From Spirochaeta sp. (GTDB taxonomy: Bacteria; Spirochaetota; Spirochaetia; UBA9216), in assembly GCA_003454605.1 (NCBI GenBank), contig DMKD01000160.1:1-11235 (forward strand): a stretch of DNA of 11,235 nt. Direction: 5' to 3'. The notes beneath the pieces were generated by a model. That model was given only the letters and a program-made list of their open reading frames with translations. It was not told where the DNA came from and made no database searches. This document shows positions 1-6,473 of this stretch, piece after piece. The translations under genes were made by a program, and so were the position numbers. Position 1 is the first letter of the stretch, and every line of letters starts with the position of its first letter.

Positions 1-1451
1 CTCTTGAAGGTAATTCAGCAGCGGCAGCCTTTACATCGTGTAAAACCTATTATCCTGAAAAAGATTTTCGCGAGCAGAAGCCGGAAGAATGGTGGGCTAT
101 GGTTGTAGATTCAACCCGCGCTCTGTTTGAAAAATCTGATATTGACCCGGCTGATGTCGTGGTGATCGCTGTATCAGGTCACAGTCTGGGTGTTGTCCCA
201 ATATCGTCGGACGGTAAACTGCTGGTAGACTCAGTGCCAATATGGTCGGATGCAAGAGCAGGGGCGCAGGCTGAAGGATTTTTTAAAAGAACCGATGAAA
301 AAAGATGGTACCTGAAAACCGGAAACGGGTTTCCTGCGGCACTTTATTCAGCTTTTAAGATCCTCTGGTACCGGGAAAAAATGACTGAAGTCTATAATAA
401 AACCGAGAAGTTCATCGGCACAAAGGATTACATAAACTTTAAACTTACCGGTGTAGCAGCGACTGATTACTCATATGCTTCCGGAAGCGGTGTCTATGAT
501 CTTAAGGCCTGGAATTATGATGACGAGCTGCTGAATGCTTCGGGTATCGATAAAAACAAAATGCCTGAAATCCTTCCGGCAACTGAGATTCTCGGTTCAT
601 TGACTCCTGAGGCTTCTGAAGCATTAAAGCTTCCGCGAGATGTGAAAGTCGTCTGCGGCGGTGTGGATAATGCCTGCATGGCAGCCGGTGCCGGCTGTGT
701 TGAAAATGGTAACGCCTATACGTCACTTGGAACAAGTTCGTGGATTGCAGTTAGCTCTGATGAACCTATAGTTGATGTCAGAAACCGGCCTTATGTTTTC
801 ACCCACCTTGTTCCAGGAATGTATGTATCAGCCACTGCTATCTTTTCAGCCGGTAATTCATACCGCTGGGTACGCGATACCCTTTGTAAGAATCTTTCAG
901 GATATGAGGAAATGAATAAGCTCGCTGAAGAATCTAAGATAGGGGCAAACAAGCTGATATTTAATCCCAGTCTGGCAGGCGGTTCGAGTCTGGATGAATC
1001 AGTTAATATTCGCGGGGCATTTGCCGGTCTGGATTTAAGCCATACTCAAAGTGATATTATCAGGGCTGTGCTTGAAGGGATAACGATGAATCTTAGAATT
1101 GCAATGGATGTCCTCTCTGAATACAGCAGTTTGAGTGACGATATGCTGCTGGTCGGCGGAGGCGGAAAGAGTCCGTTTTGGCGTCAGTTATTTGCTGACA
1201 TCTATAACAAGAATATTACTGAGAGCATGGTTGGTGAAGATGCAGGATCTCTCGGTGCGGCTGCGGCCGGAGCTGTAGGTGCCGGGCTTTGGAAAGATTT
1301 CAGCCCTCTGAAGAAAATAAATGCAACAATCAACCGCAGGATTCCTGATGCGCAAACGACAGCCAGGTATGAAAAACTCCTTGCTGTTTTCAGCGAGGTA
1401 GCGAGCAAACAATCCGAGATAGGTGATCTGCTGCATAATATTGTGATATAA
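1..1451 (+). CDS. FGGY-family carbohydrate kinase, xylulokinase type (5' end outside window)
   Basis: ATP-dependent sugar kinase acting in the cytoplasm, phosphorylating a ketose or polyol so it can enter central metabolism. The frame is open to the left edge (first full codon at base 3), and the 32 codons before the ATG at 99 read as family sequence (EQKPEEWW), so that ATG is internal. About 482 residues are visible and probably only some 25, including the N-terminal phosphate-binding DxGT segment, are missing. Visible motifs: PIWSDARA near residue 80; GTKDYINFKLTG near 138; GGVDN, with the probable catalytic Asp at bases 666-668; SLGTSSW near 240; and the C-terminal ATP-site segment GGGGKSPFWRQLFAD near 385. 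Both FGGY domains are intact. The exact sugar cannot be decided: xylulose is the default, but the substrate loop is not diagnostic and no isomerase or sugar transporter is visible. It ends 36 bases before the next gene. Confidence 0.9.
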   Translation, partial: LEGNSAAAAFTSCKTYYPEKDFREQKPEEWWAMVVDSTRALFEKSDIDPADVVVIAVSGHSLGVVPISSDGKLLVDSVPIWSDARAGAQAEGFFKRTDEKRWYLKTGNGFPAALYSAFKILWYREKMTEVYNKTEKFIGTKDYINFKLTGVAATDYSYASGSGVYDLKAWNYDDELLNASGIDKNKMPEILPATEILGSLTPEASEALKLPRDVKVVCGGVDNACMAAGAGCVENGNAYTSLGTSSWIAVSSDEPIVDVRNRPYVFTHLVPGMYVSATAIFSAGNSYRWVRDTLCKNLSGYEEMNKLAEESKIGANKLIFNPSLAGGSSLDESVNIRGAFAGLDLSHTQSDIIRAVLEGITMNLRIAMDVLSEYSSLSDDMLLVGGGGKSPFWRQLFADIYNKNITESMVGEDAGSLGAAAAGAVGAGLWKDFSPLKKINATINRRIPDAQTTARYEKLLAVFSEVASKQSEIGDLLHNIVI

Positions 1452-1463
1452 TCTAAGTATAAT
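1444..1463 (+). promoter_or_regulatory. Tandem -10 boxes (extended -10) for the beta-barrel-like gene
   Basis: TGATATAAT at 1444-1452 is a perfect extended -10 (TGnTATAAT) and overlaps the kinase stop codon. A second perfect TATAAT lies 11 bases downstream at 1458-1463. Neither has a good -35 hexamer. Transcription would start about 1459 or 1470, leaving a short leader with the Shine-Dalgarno. This suggests the next gene can be transcribed apart from the kinase. Confidence 0.5.
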
Positions 1464-1476
1464 CTCTTTTTTAATC

Positions 1477-1484
1477 AGGAGGAG
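1477..1484 (+). promoter_or_regulatory. Strong Shine-Dalgarno, AGGAGGAG
   Basis: AGGAGGAG lies three bases before the ATG at 1488 (best core AGGAGG plus spacer of about 5). It fixes the start of the small exported protein. Confidence 0.8.
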
Positions 1485-1487
1485 TTT

Positions 1488-2006
1488 ATGTTTAAAAAGA
1501 TGTTTTTCATTCTAATTTTCTTCCTGCTTCTTATTGGCTCGCTTTGTGCGGAGAATTCACGACCCGAACGTCCGTGGGACTTTTCACTCGAACTGAATCA
1601 GATGCTGCATCTTCAATTTGAAGTTGAGTATTTTATTAATAATTCTTTGGGGCTGAAGGGCGGAATAGGTTTAGGCCTGCTAGGCATTACATGTATCACC
1701 TATAACGCATTGATTGTTTATCATTTAGATCTCCCGACTGAGCATTTCCAACTCGATATAGAAGCCGGCCTGCCGATTTCCTACTTCGACTTCATTGAAG
1801 GCCGTTATGTTGATTGGGATCCGATAATCGATGATCCGTATTTCGGTTTGCTTCCTGGAGCAACCCTGCTGGCATCATATCGCTTCAATGAAGAGCAAGC
1901 CCTGGGCCTGAGAGCGGGGGCAGCTGCAATGTTCGAGCATCAGCGTGATACCGGATGGAAGGAACCGGGTGTCATGCCGATTGTTGCGATAGTTTATAAT
2001 TTCTGA
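1488..2006 (+). CDS. Small exported, probable outer-membrane beta-barrel-like protein
   Basis: 172 residues, family not recognised. Residues 1-21 form a clear signal peptide: MFKK, a hydrophobic core (FFILIFFLLLIGS) and a likely signal peptidase I site after LCA. The cysteine at 20 is not in a good lipobox because Leu precedes it. The mature part has alternating hydrophobic/polar stretches rich in Gly and aromatics (LHLQFEVEYFINN, GLKGGIGLGLLGITCITY, ALIVYHLDL, FQLDIEAGLPISYF, GATLLASYRF, ALGLRAGAAAMFEH) and ends in VAIVYNF. A terminal Phe after an alternating strand is the usual signature of an outer-membrane barrel recognised by the Bam machinery. About 150 mature residues would allow roughly 6-8 strands. 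A periplasmic beta protein is the alternative. It has its own promoter and strong ribosome site. Its 3' end faces the ABC remnant on the other strand. Confidence 0.75.
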   Translation: MFKKMFFILIFFLLLIGSLCAENSRPERPWDFSLELNQMLHLQFEVEYFINNSLGLKGGIGLGLLGITCITYNALIVYHLDLPTEHFQLDIEAGLPISYFDFIEGRYVDWDPIIDDPYFGLLPGATLLASYRFNEEQALGLRAGAAAMFEHQRDTGWKEPGVMPIVAIVYNF

Positions 2007-2042
2007 GTAAAATCTGCTGAAATCATTTGAATACGTGAAGGT

Positions 2043-2252
2043 CCTTCTGCCGTCTTCGATTACGATGATCCGGTCGGCATTACAAATTGTCGACAGCCGG
2101 GCTGCACAAATGATGTGAGAAACGAGCCAGTACATGGCATGATTCATCAAGATTGATTGCATCGAACTTTTCATTTTCGTAATCCGCTCTTGCAAAAGCT
2201 CGAACAACCCTCACTCCGGTCAGGTTTTCCTGAACTGCTGCCTGGTCTGGAG
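2043..2252 (-). pseudogene. Remnant of an ABC multidrug exporter (transmembrane piece joined to ATPase C-terminus)
   Basis: Two pieces of an ABC exporter half-transporter are readable on the minus strand. From 2235 to 2152 one frame reads VQENLTGVRVVRAFARADYE and on to NEKFDAIN, the conserved cytoplasmic-loop segment of the LmrA/MsbA-type membrane domain. From about 2123 to 2043 a different frame reads SHIICAARLSTICNADRIIV followed by IEDGR, the end of the nucleotide-binding domain after the switch region (family pattern IIIAQRxSTIxxADRIIVLEDG). Roughly 330 residues normally lie between these pieces, including Walker A, the signature motif and Walker B; here about 28 bases do. Frames differ, and the first hits a stop (TAA) after DNL. 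No start, promoter or complete domain remains. A 110-codon frame over 2207-1875 runs through the second piece and then antisense into the upstream gene; it should not be called a protein. This accounts for the 302-base gap between 2006 and 2309. Confidence 0.8.
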
Positions 2253-2308
2253 GGGATCCCGGAAAGAGTACACATAGCTATGAATGTTAGATTAACAATG
2301 CCCAAAAA

Positions 2309-3685
2309 TCAATCCACTTTTGCATGAACCCATCTGTCTGATTTATATCCGAAATGCAGAAGCAGCGAGTGAAAAAGCTGATACAGCCCAAAACCGAGCC
2401 AGGCCATGTTTATTCCCATTCCCATGATTCTTGTTGTGATAAAAGTAAACCCTAAGATAAACAGGACGTTTGTAATAAACTCAGAGAACAGTACATACTT
2501 TCCCCATCCGTTGCCGATGAACACCATCTCGAAGGTGAAGCCTAGAATTTCGAAGAAGAAAAAGACAGCGAAAAATCTTAAAGCAGCCGCAGCAGTATTC
2601 ATGGTTTCACCGGGAGTGGCGAAGATAGAGGCTACTGTGCCTGGAAAACAGAACACCAGAATGAAGACAACCAGGCCTATGACAGCACCTATCAGATATC
2701 CTGCATGCATGACTCTCTTTGCAGCCTCTTTATTTTCAGCGCCCAGGTCATTGCCGATGAGAATAGCAGCCCCGTGTGCGAATCCCCCTACTATGGTTTT
2801 ATTTATCCTGTAGAACGATAGTACTATATGGGTTGCCGCAAGATACACTGCTCCGATGTTTTCAACCATTGCTTCATAGAACAGCATGATCAGCATTGCT
2901 ATAATATTCTGTATCGCCGGAGGCATTGCTATGCGTATAATGGACCTGATGATTTTCCAGTCAATTTTCCGGGTGTGAAAGAATCTATATTTCCCTATGT
3001 GTTCTTTCCTCATTGCTACACTGACGATGTATATCAGCCCTACCCATATCGAAAGAAGCGAACCGAGGGCTGCTCCCTTTATTCCCATCTGGGGCAGACC
3101 GAATTTGCCGTAGATAAATATATAGTTCAGTATGATGTTTACTGCATTGGAGATAAGACTTGTTGTCATTGAATAGCGCGGCTTTTGAACCGAGCTGAAG
3201 AACCGCATGATGATAAACTGCACACCCTGAGGGACGAATGACCATCTGAGTATTCTGATGTAATCGAGGGAGAGATCAATTATTTTTTCTTCGTGCAGAA
3301 TAAGCCGAAATAGGGGTTCCATAAGAAATGACAGTACAAAAGCTAATGCCGAGAAAATGAGCACGGTGATGATTCCATGATCCATAACCGAACCGAGGTT
3401 TTCAGGTTTCGCTGCTTCTCCCCCGGCGCCGACTCTGCGGGAAACTATCGCCTGTACACCGTTGGACAGCGGCCAGAGGAATGTATTCAGGACCCAGAAA
3501 AACATACCCGCAACAGCAAGCGCGCCAAGTTCGAGACTTCCCTCACCGAAGTGCCCCAGCATGATTGAGTCAGCCACCTGGTGGGAGTAATGCGACAGCC
3601 GGCCGGCGAGAAGGGGCGCACCGAGGAAGAGAATCCGTTTGATGTTATGCTTCATGCTGTAATTCAATTCAGGAGTTGGAGTCAT
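2309..3685 (-). CDS. MATE family multidrug efflux transporter (first of three)
   Basis: Twelve-helix inner-membrane antiporter of the MATE family, predicted to export cationic drugs, dyes or metabolites using a Na+ or H+ gradient. The N-terminal helix reads RILFLGAPLLAGRLSHYSHQ, followed by VADSIMLGHFG, the usual MATE opening. The second half starts near IIRIAMPPAIQNIIAMLIM. After helix 6 it has VNIILNYIFIYG, so the N-x-x-x-DP motif of the other two MATE genes here is NY instead, placing this one nearer the NorM/DinF side. Start choice is open: ATG at 3709, 3685 and 3655 are in frame and none has a Shine-Dalgarno. I chose 3685 (458 aa) because a promoter-like pair ends 6 bases before it. A start at 3655 (448 aa) gives the most typical N-terminus. 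It is divergent from the second MATE gene, and the ABC remnant follows it. Confidence 0.93.
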   Translation of the reverse strand: MTPTPELNYSMKHNIKRILFLGAPLLAGRLSHYSHQVADSIMLGHFGEGSLELGALAVAGMFFWVLNTFLWPLSNGVQAIVSRRVGAGGEAAKPENLGSVMDHGIITVLIFSALAFVLSFLMEPLFRLILHEEKIIDLSLDYIRILRWSFVPQGVQFIIMRFFSSVQKPRYSMTTSLISNAVNIILNYIFIYGKFGLPQMGIKGAALGSLLSIWVGLIYIVSVAMRKEHIGKYRFFHTRKIDWKIIRSIIRIAMPPAIQNIIAMLIMLFYEAMVENIGAVYLAATHIVLSFYRINKTIVGGFAHGAAILIGNDLGAENKEAAKRVMHAGYLIGAVIGLVVFILVFCFPGTVASIFATPGETMNTAAAALRFFAVFFFFEILGFTFEMVFIGNGWGKYVLFSEFITNVLFILGFTFITTRIMGMGINMAWLGFGLYQLFHSLLLHFGYKSDRWVHAKVD

Positions 3686-3691
3686 TTTGTC

Positions 3692-3720
3692 ATAGTAGTG
3701 AAATATCATTCTATGATCAA
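3692..3720 (-). promoter_or_regulatory. Candidate promoter of the first MATE gene
   Basis: On the minus strand TTGATC (3720-3715), a 17-base spacer and TACTAT (3697-3692). Each hexamer matches consensus at four of six bases. The -10 ends 6 bases before the ATG at 3685, so the transcript would begin at or next to that ATG. The match is modest and the region is AT-rich, so chance is possible. Confidence 0.35.
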
Positions 3721-3722
3721 CA

Positions 3723-3751
3723 TTGCCTTTATAGTATTTAATTATTACTAT
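3723..3751 (+). promoter_or_regulatory. Candidate promoter of the second MATE gene
   Basis: TTGCCT (3723-3728), a 17-base spacer and TACTAT (3746-3751), four of six matches in each hexamer, inside a very AT-rich stretch. TATAAA at 3751-3756 is an alternative -10. Transcription would start near 3758, about 18 bases before the ATG, leaving room for the GGAG ribosome site. Confidence 0.35.
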
Positions 3752-3766
3752 ATAAATAAGATTCTT

Positions 3767-3770
3767 GGAG
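3767..3770 (+). promoter_or_regulatory. Shine-Dalgarno GGAG that sets the start of the second MATE gene
   Basis: GGAG at 3767-3770 lies five bases before the ATG at 3776. The same frame is open back to 3581, but those 65 codons are antisense to the first MATE gene and do not look like MATE sequence, so 3776 is the start. Confidence 0.75.
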
Positions 3771-3775
3771 ATTCA

Positions 3776-5137
3776 ATGAGTAGTAAAACAGTAGATCTAA
3801 CAAAGGGTTCACTGCTGGCCCATTTAAGGAAGCTTGCAATTCCTGCAAGTACCGGGGCATTTTTCAATACAATGTATAATGTTGTAGATACATTCTGGGC
3901 GGGGCAGCTTTCAACCGATTCGCTTGCCGCTCTTTCCATAAATTTCCCCATGTACATGCTTATCATGTCGCTCGGTGTGGGTTTCTCAGGAGCCGCAGGC
4001 GCGTTGATTTCCAATGCGATTGGCGCCGGCAATGAAAGGGGAGCGCGTACTTATCTGTCAAAGATAATCACAATTGCTCTTGCTTCATTTATTCTCGCAG
4101 GGACTGTGCTTTTCTTTTTTCTTGATGATATTTTTATTCTTCTCAATAGTGAAGGTGCGGTACTGACAGGTGCAGTATCCTATGCCCGAATCATCATCTT
4201 CGGTATGCCGATAATAAACCTTGCCTATGTTTTTTCTGCGGCCCTTGCTGCGAGGGGAGACACCGTCTCATACCGGAACGCACTTATCGCAGGCTTTGTA
4301 CTGAACATCGGCCTTGACCCCTTATTTATGTATGTCTTTGGCATGCAGGAAGCCGGTGTTGCGCTTGCAACCGTAACAATTCAGATCATCACTTCAATCT
4401 ACCTCTTAAGCAGGATATGGAAGTCAGGCGGTTTTAAAGGTATTAAGAGGCCTGACTTCATCCCTGATCTTAAGGCTGTTTGTGAAATCCTGGGGCAGGC
4501 AATTCCCGCAACAATGAATTTTCTTACTATGGCAGTGGGGACCTTTGTCATCACCTGGTTCATCTCGGCTTTCGGACGAAACCCTGTTGCAGCCTATGGC
4601 GCGGCCGTAAGGGTAGAGCAGATAGCCCTCGTCCCGTCCTCGGGGTTGAATATGGCTCTTGCCTCACTTGTCGGACAGAACAACGGTGCCGGTAATATGG
4701 AGCGGGTAAAAAAGTCATTTAAACTTTCGCTGCTTGCAGGTCTGGGGATGATGGTCATCATTCTGCCTCCGGTACTGATCTTCGGTAAGCATCTGATAGG
4801 CCTCTTCACCGAAACCGAAGAGGTCGTAAGAATGGGATACAACTATCTGCTTCTGCAGGGATTCACCTTCTACAGCTATATCATTTTGTTTCAAAGCAAT
4901 TCCCTGCTGCAGGGGCTAAAAAAACCCGCGATGATAATGTGGATGGGTCTGTATCGTCAGATTGCAGCTCCTGCTGCGGTGTTCTATCTGCTTTGTTTTA
5001 CCTTCGGTATGGCTGAGAGGGGTGTATGGACGGGACTGATCTTCATCAATTGGTCTGCGGCTGTGATCACGCTTATCTGGGCGGTTCATGTTCTCAGACA
5101 AAAGGAAAAAGACAAAATAATAAGTCAGATATTATAG
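3776..5137 (+). CDS. MATE family multidrug efflux transporter (second of three)
   Basis: 453-residue inner-membrane antiporter of the MATE family, normal length with about 12 helices. It begins MSSKTVDLTKGSLLAHLRKL and enters helix 1 as AIPASTGAFFNTMYNVVDTF, with the WAG and VDTF positions typical of bacterial MATE pumps. Helices 5-6 hold AALAARGD, then LNIGLDPLFMYV, the N-x-x-x-DP motif shared with the third MATE gene. The second half starts near EILGQAIPATMNFL and carries GLNMALASLVGQNNGAGN, the family's repeated Q/N-x-x-GA loop. It is divergent from the first MATE gene and convergent with cinA, with only 4 bases between the two stop codons and no terminator hairpin visible. The exported substrate cannot be told from sequence. 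It is clearly different in sequence from its two neighbours, so not a recent duplicate. Confidence 0.95.
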   Translation: MSSKTVDLTKGSLLAHLRKLAIPASTGAFFNTMYNVVDTFWAGQLSTDSLAALSINFPMYMLIMSLGVGFSGAAGALISNAIGAGNERGARTYLSKIITIALASFILAGTVLFFFLDDIFILLNSEGAVLTGAVSYARIIIFGMPIINLAYVFSAALAARGDTVSYRNALIAGFVLNIGLDPLFMYVFGMQEAGVALATVTIQIITSIYLLSRIWKSGGFKGIKRPDFIPDLKAVCEILGQAIPATMNFLTMAVGTFVITWFISAFGRNPVAAYGAAVRVEQIALVPSSGLNMALASLVGQNNGAGNMERVKKSFKLSLLAGLGMMVIILPPVLIFGKHLIGLFTETEEVVRMGYNYLLLQGFTFYSYIILFQSNSLLQGLKKPAMIMWMGLYRQIAAPAAVFYLLCFTFGMAERGVWTGLIFINWSAAVITLIWAVHVLRQKEKDKIISQIL

Positions 5138-5141
5138 TCTG

Positions 5142-6383
5142 CTAATTTTCAAGCATGGCCTTTCGCAGGAGGCTGAAAGCGGCAGAGGTTGAGCGCCTGA
5201 TATTTGAAGCCCTGTTTTTTCCGAAGTTGTATTTTTTTGTGACAAGAAAATCAGGGCCGGCTGCTGCGATCCATACTGTTCCAACTGGTTTATCGGGGCT
5301 GCCACCTGTCGGTCCGGCTATCCCTGAGGTCGCAACGGCGTAATCAGTCTGAAAGACCCGCTGCGCACCGCGCACCATCTCAGTAATCGTTTGTTCACTC
5401 ACTGCGCCGTAGGTTTCAAGTGCCGCGGGGCTCACTCCAAGAACCTTTGCTTTTATCTCGTTTGAATATGCTGTCACACCGCCTCTAAACCATGCCGAAC
5501 AGCCTGGAATAGCAGTGATCTTCTGGGCAATTGAACCGCCGGTGCAGCTTTCGGCGCAGGCAAGATAAGTTCCGCGCTCTGTAATCATCCTGCCAATTAC
5601 CGACTCGAGCGATTCATTATCATAGCCGTATATATACTCTGGAATTATCTGCTGCAGAGAGTTTATCTGCTGATCAATACAAGTGCTTGGATCGGCTTTA
5701 GCACCACCTTTTGCGCCAAGACGAAGCCGAATTGCCTCGGGTGAGGGTAGGTAGGCGAGACTCACACCCTCGGGGAGAGCCGCCTCCCAATCAGAGAGTT
5801 TTTCGGCAAGATGTGCTTCGGCTATGCCGCTTACCATTATAGTTTTATATATAATCTGCGGCAGTGAGAAAAAATTGCCGAGATCATCTTTGATGATGTC
5901 ATTAAAAATGCCTTTCATTTCAGATGGAACTCCGGGAAGACTGATGATCACCTTACCGTTTTTCTCGAACCACATTCCCGGTGCTGTTCCATGGTTATTC
6001 CTAAGGATTTTCGCATCTTTCGGCACCATAGCCTGCTCTCTGTTCAGCTCGTTCATAGTAGAACCGAAACTTCGGATACGGGTCTCAACATCGCCGAGAA
6101 TCTGTTCAGAAAATATAAGTTCTGAACAGAAATAATCCGCCAGAACTTTCTTTGTGATATCGTCGTTAGTAGGACCAAGGCCTCCGGTAAAAACCAGAAG
6201 ATCATTTTCGGGAAGAAATCTGTCTAATGCTCCGCTTATTTTTTCTCCAGTATCCGATATAGAAACATGATTCTCCATTGAAAATCCAAGCTTTGTCAGC
6301 TCAGCAGCCAGCCATGCAGAGTTTGTGTCGACAACCTGGCCGATAAGTAATTCATCGCCGATTGTAATTATTGTTGCTTTCAT
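5142..6383 (-). CDS. cinA: CinA: competence/damage-inducible protein, nicotinamide-nucleotide amidase
   Basis: 413 residues, the usual length of two-domain CinA. Residues 1 to about 170 are the molybdopterin-binding-like (COG1058) domain: IITIGDELLIGQVVDTN at 5-21 and FTGGLGPTNDDIT at 65-77. In characterised CinA proteins this domain has ADP-ribose pyrophosphatase activity. The C-terminal domain is the PncC-type nicotinamide mononucleotide deamidase, with the nucleophile loop ESCTGG at 278-283, GVTAYSNEIKAKVLGV near 302, and SGIAGPTGGSPDKPVGTVW at about 353-371. Family role: salvage of pyridine nucleotides, turning NMN into nicotinic acid mononucleotide; links to competence and DNA damage are organism-dependent. 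No Shine-Dalgarno precedes the ATG. Its stop is four bases from the stop of the convergent MATE gene. Its upstream gene on the same strand is the third MATE, 90 bases away, so it probably has its own promoter. Confidence 0.95.
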   Translation of the reverse strand: MKATIITIGDELLIGQVVDTNSAWLAAELTKLGFSMENHVSISDTGEKISGALDRFLPENDLLVFTGGLGPTNDDITKKVLADYFCSELIFSEQILGDVETRIRSFGSTMNELNREQAMVPKDAKILRNNHGTAPGMWFEKNGKVIISLPGVPSEMKGIFNDIIKDDLGNFFSLPQIIYKTIMVSGIAEAHLAEKLSDWEAALPEGVSLAYLPSPEAIRLRLGAKGGAKADPSTCIDQQINSLQQIIPEYIYGYDNESLESVIGRMITERGTYLACAESCTGGSIAQKITAIPGCSAWFRGGVTAYSNEIKAKVLGVSPAALETYGAVSEQTITEMVRGAQRVFQTDYAVATSGIAGPTGGSPDKPVGTVWIAAAGPDFLVTKKYNFGKNRASNIRRSTSAAFSLLRKAMLEN

Positions 6384-6392
6384 AGTGCTGTA

Positions 6393-6420
6393 AGTATAAT
6401 GGAAAACCTATAGTTGTACA
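6393..6420 (-). promoter_or_regulatory. Candidate cinA promoter, very close to the ATG
   Basis: On the minus strand TGTACA (6420-6415, four of six), a 16-base spacer and TATACT (6398-6393, five of six). The -10 ends only 9 bases before the cinA ATG at 6383, so the mRNA leader would be about 0-3 bases. GTTGTA occurs twice on the plus strand (6413-6418 and 6424-6429), 11 bases apart, overlapping and flanking the -35. That could be a binding site for a regulator or chance. Confidence 0.4.
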
Positions 6421-6473
6421 TCTGTTGTAGAAATATATTAGGATCACTGGAATTGGGGGGCAGGCAAAACATT

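Noticed and set aside
99..1451. Kinase gene starting at the ATG at 99
   Set aside because: The 32 codons to the left edge are open and read as FGGY family sequence, so the gene begins outside the window.
1875..2207. 110-residue minus-strand protein
   Set aside because: Only about 27 residues match the end of an ABC ATPase; the rest is out-of-frame transmembrane sequence and antisense of the upstream gene. Treated as part of a pseudogene.
2273..2282. CATAGCTATG, a 10-base palindrome downstream of the first MATE gene
   Set aside because: Short, no T run after it, not at a promoter; no support for a terminator or operator.
2406..2813. Plus-strand 135-codon frame inside the first MATE gene, and similar long opposite-strand frames elsewhere
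   Set aside because: Antisense shadows of membrane-protein genes, with no ribosome sites or recognisable domains.
3581..3775. N-terminal 65-codon extension of the second MATE protein
   Set aside because: It lies antisense over the first MATE gene and the promoter region; GGAG and a typical N-terminus support the ATG at 3776.
5138..5141. Possible bidirectional terminator between the second MATE gene and cinA
   Set aside because: Only four bases separate the stops and I see no hairpin with T runs around them.
6384..6473. Riboswitch upstream of cinA or after the third MATE gene
   Set aside because: Ninety bases without a recognisable aptamer fold; the predicted cinA promoter leaves no leader to hold one.
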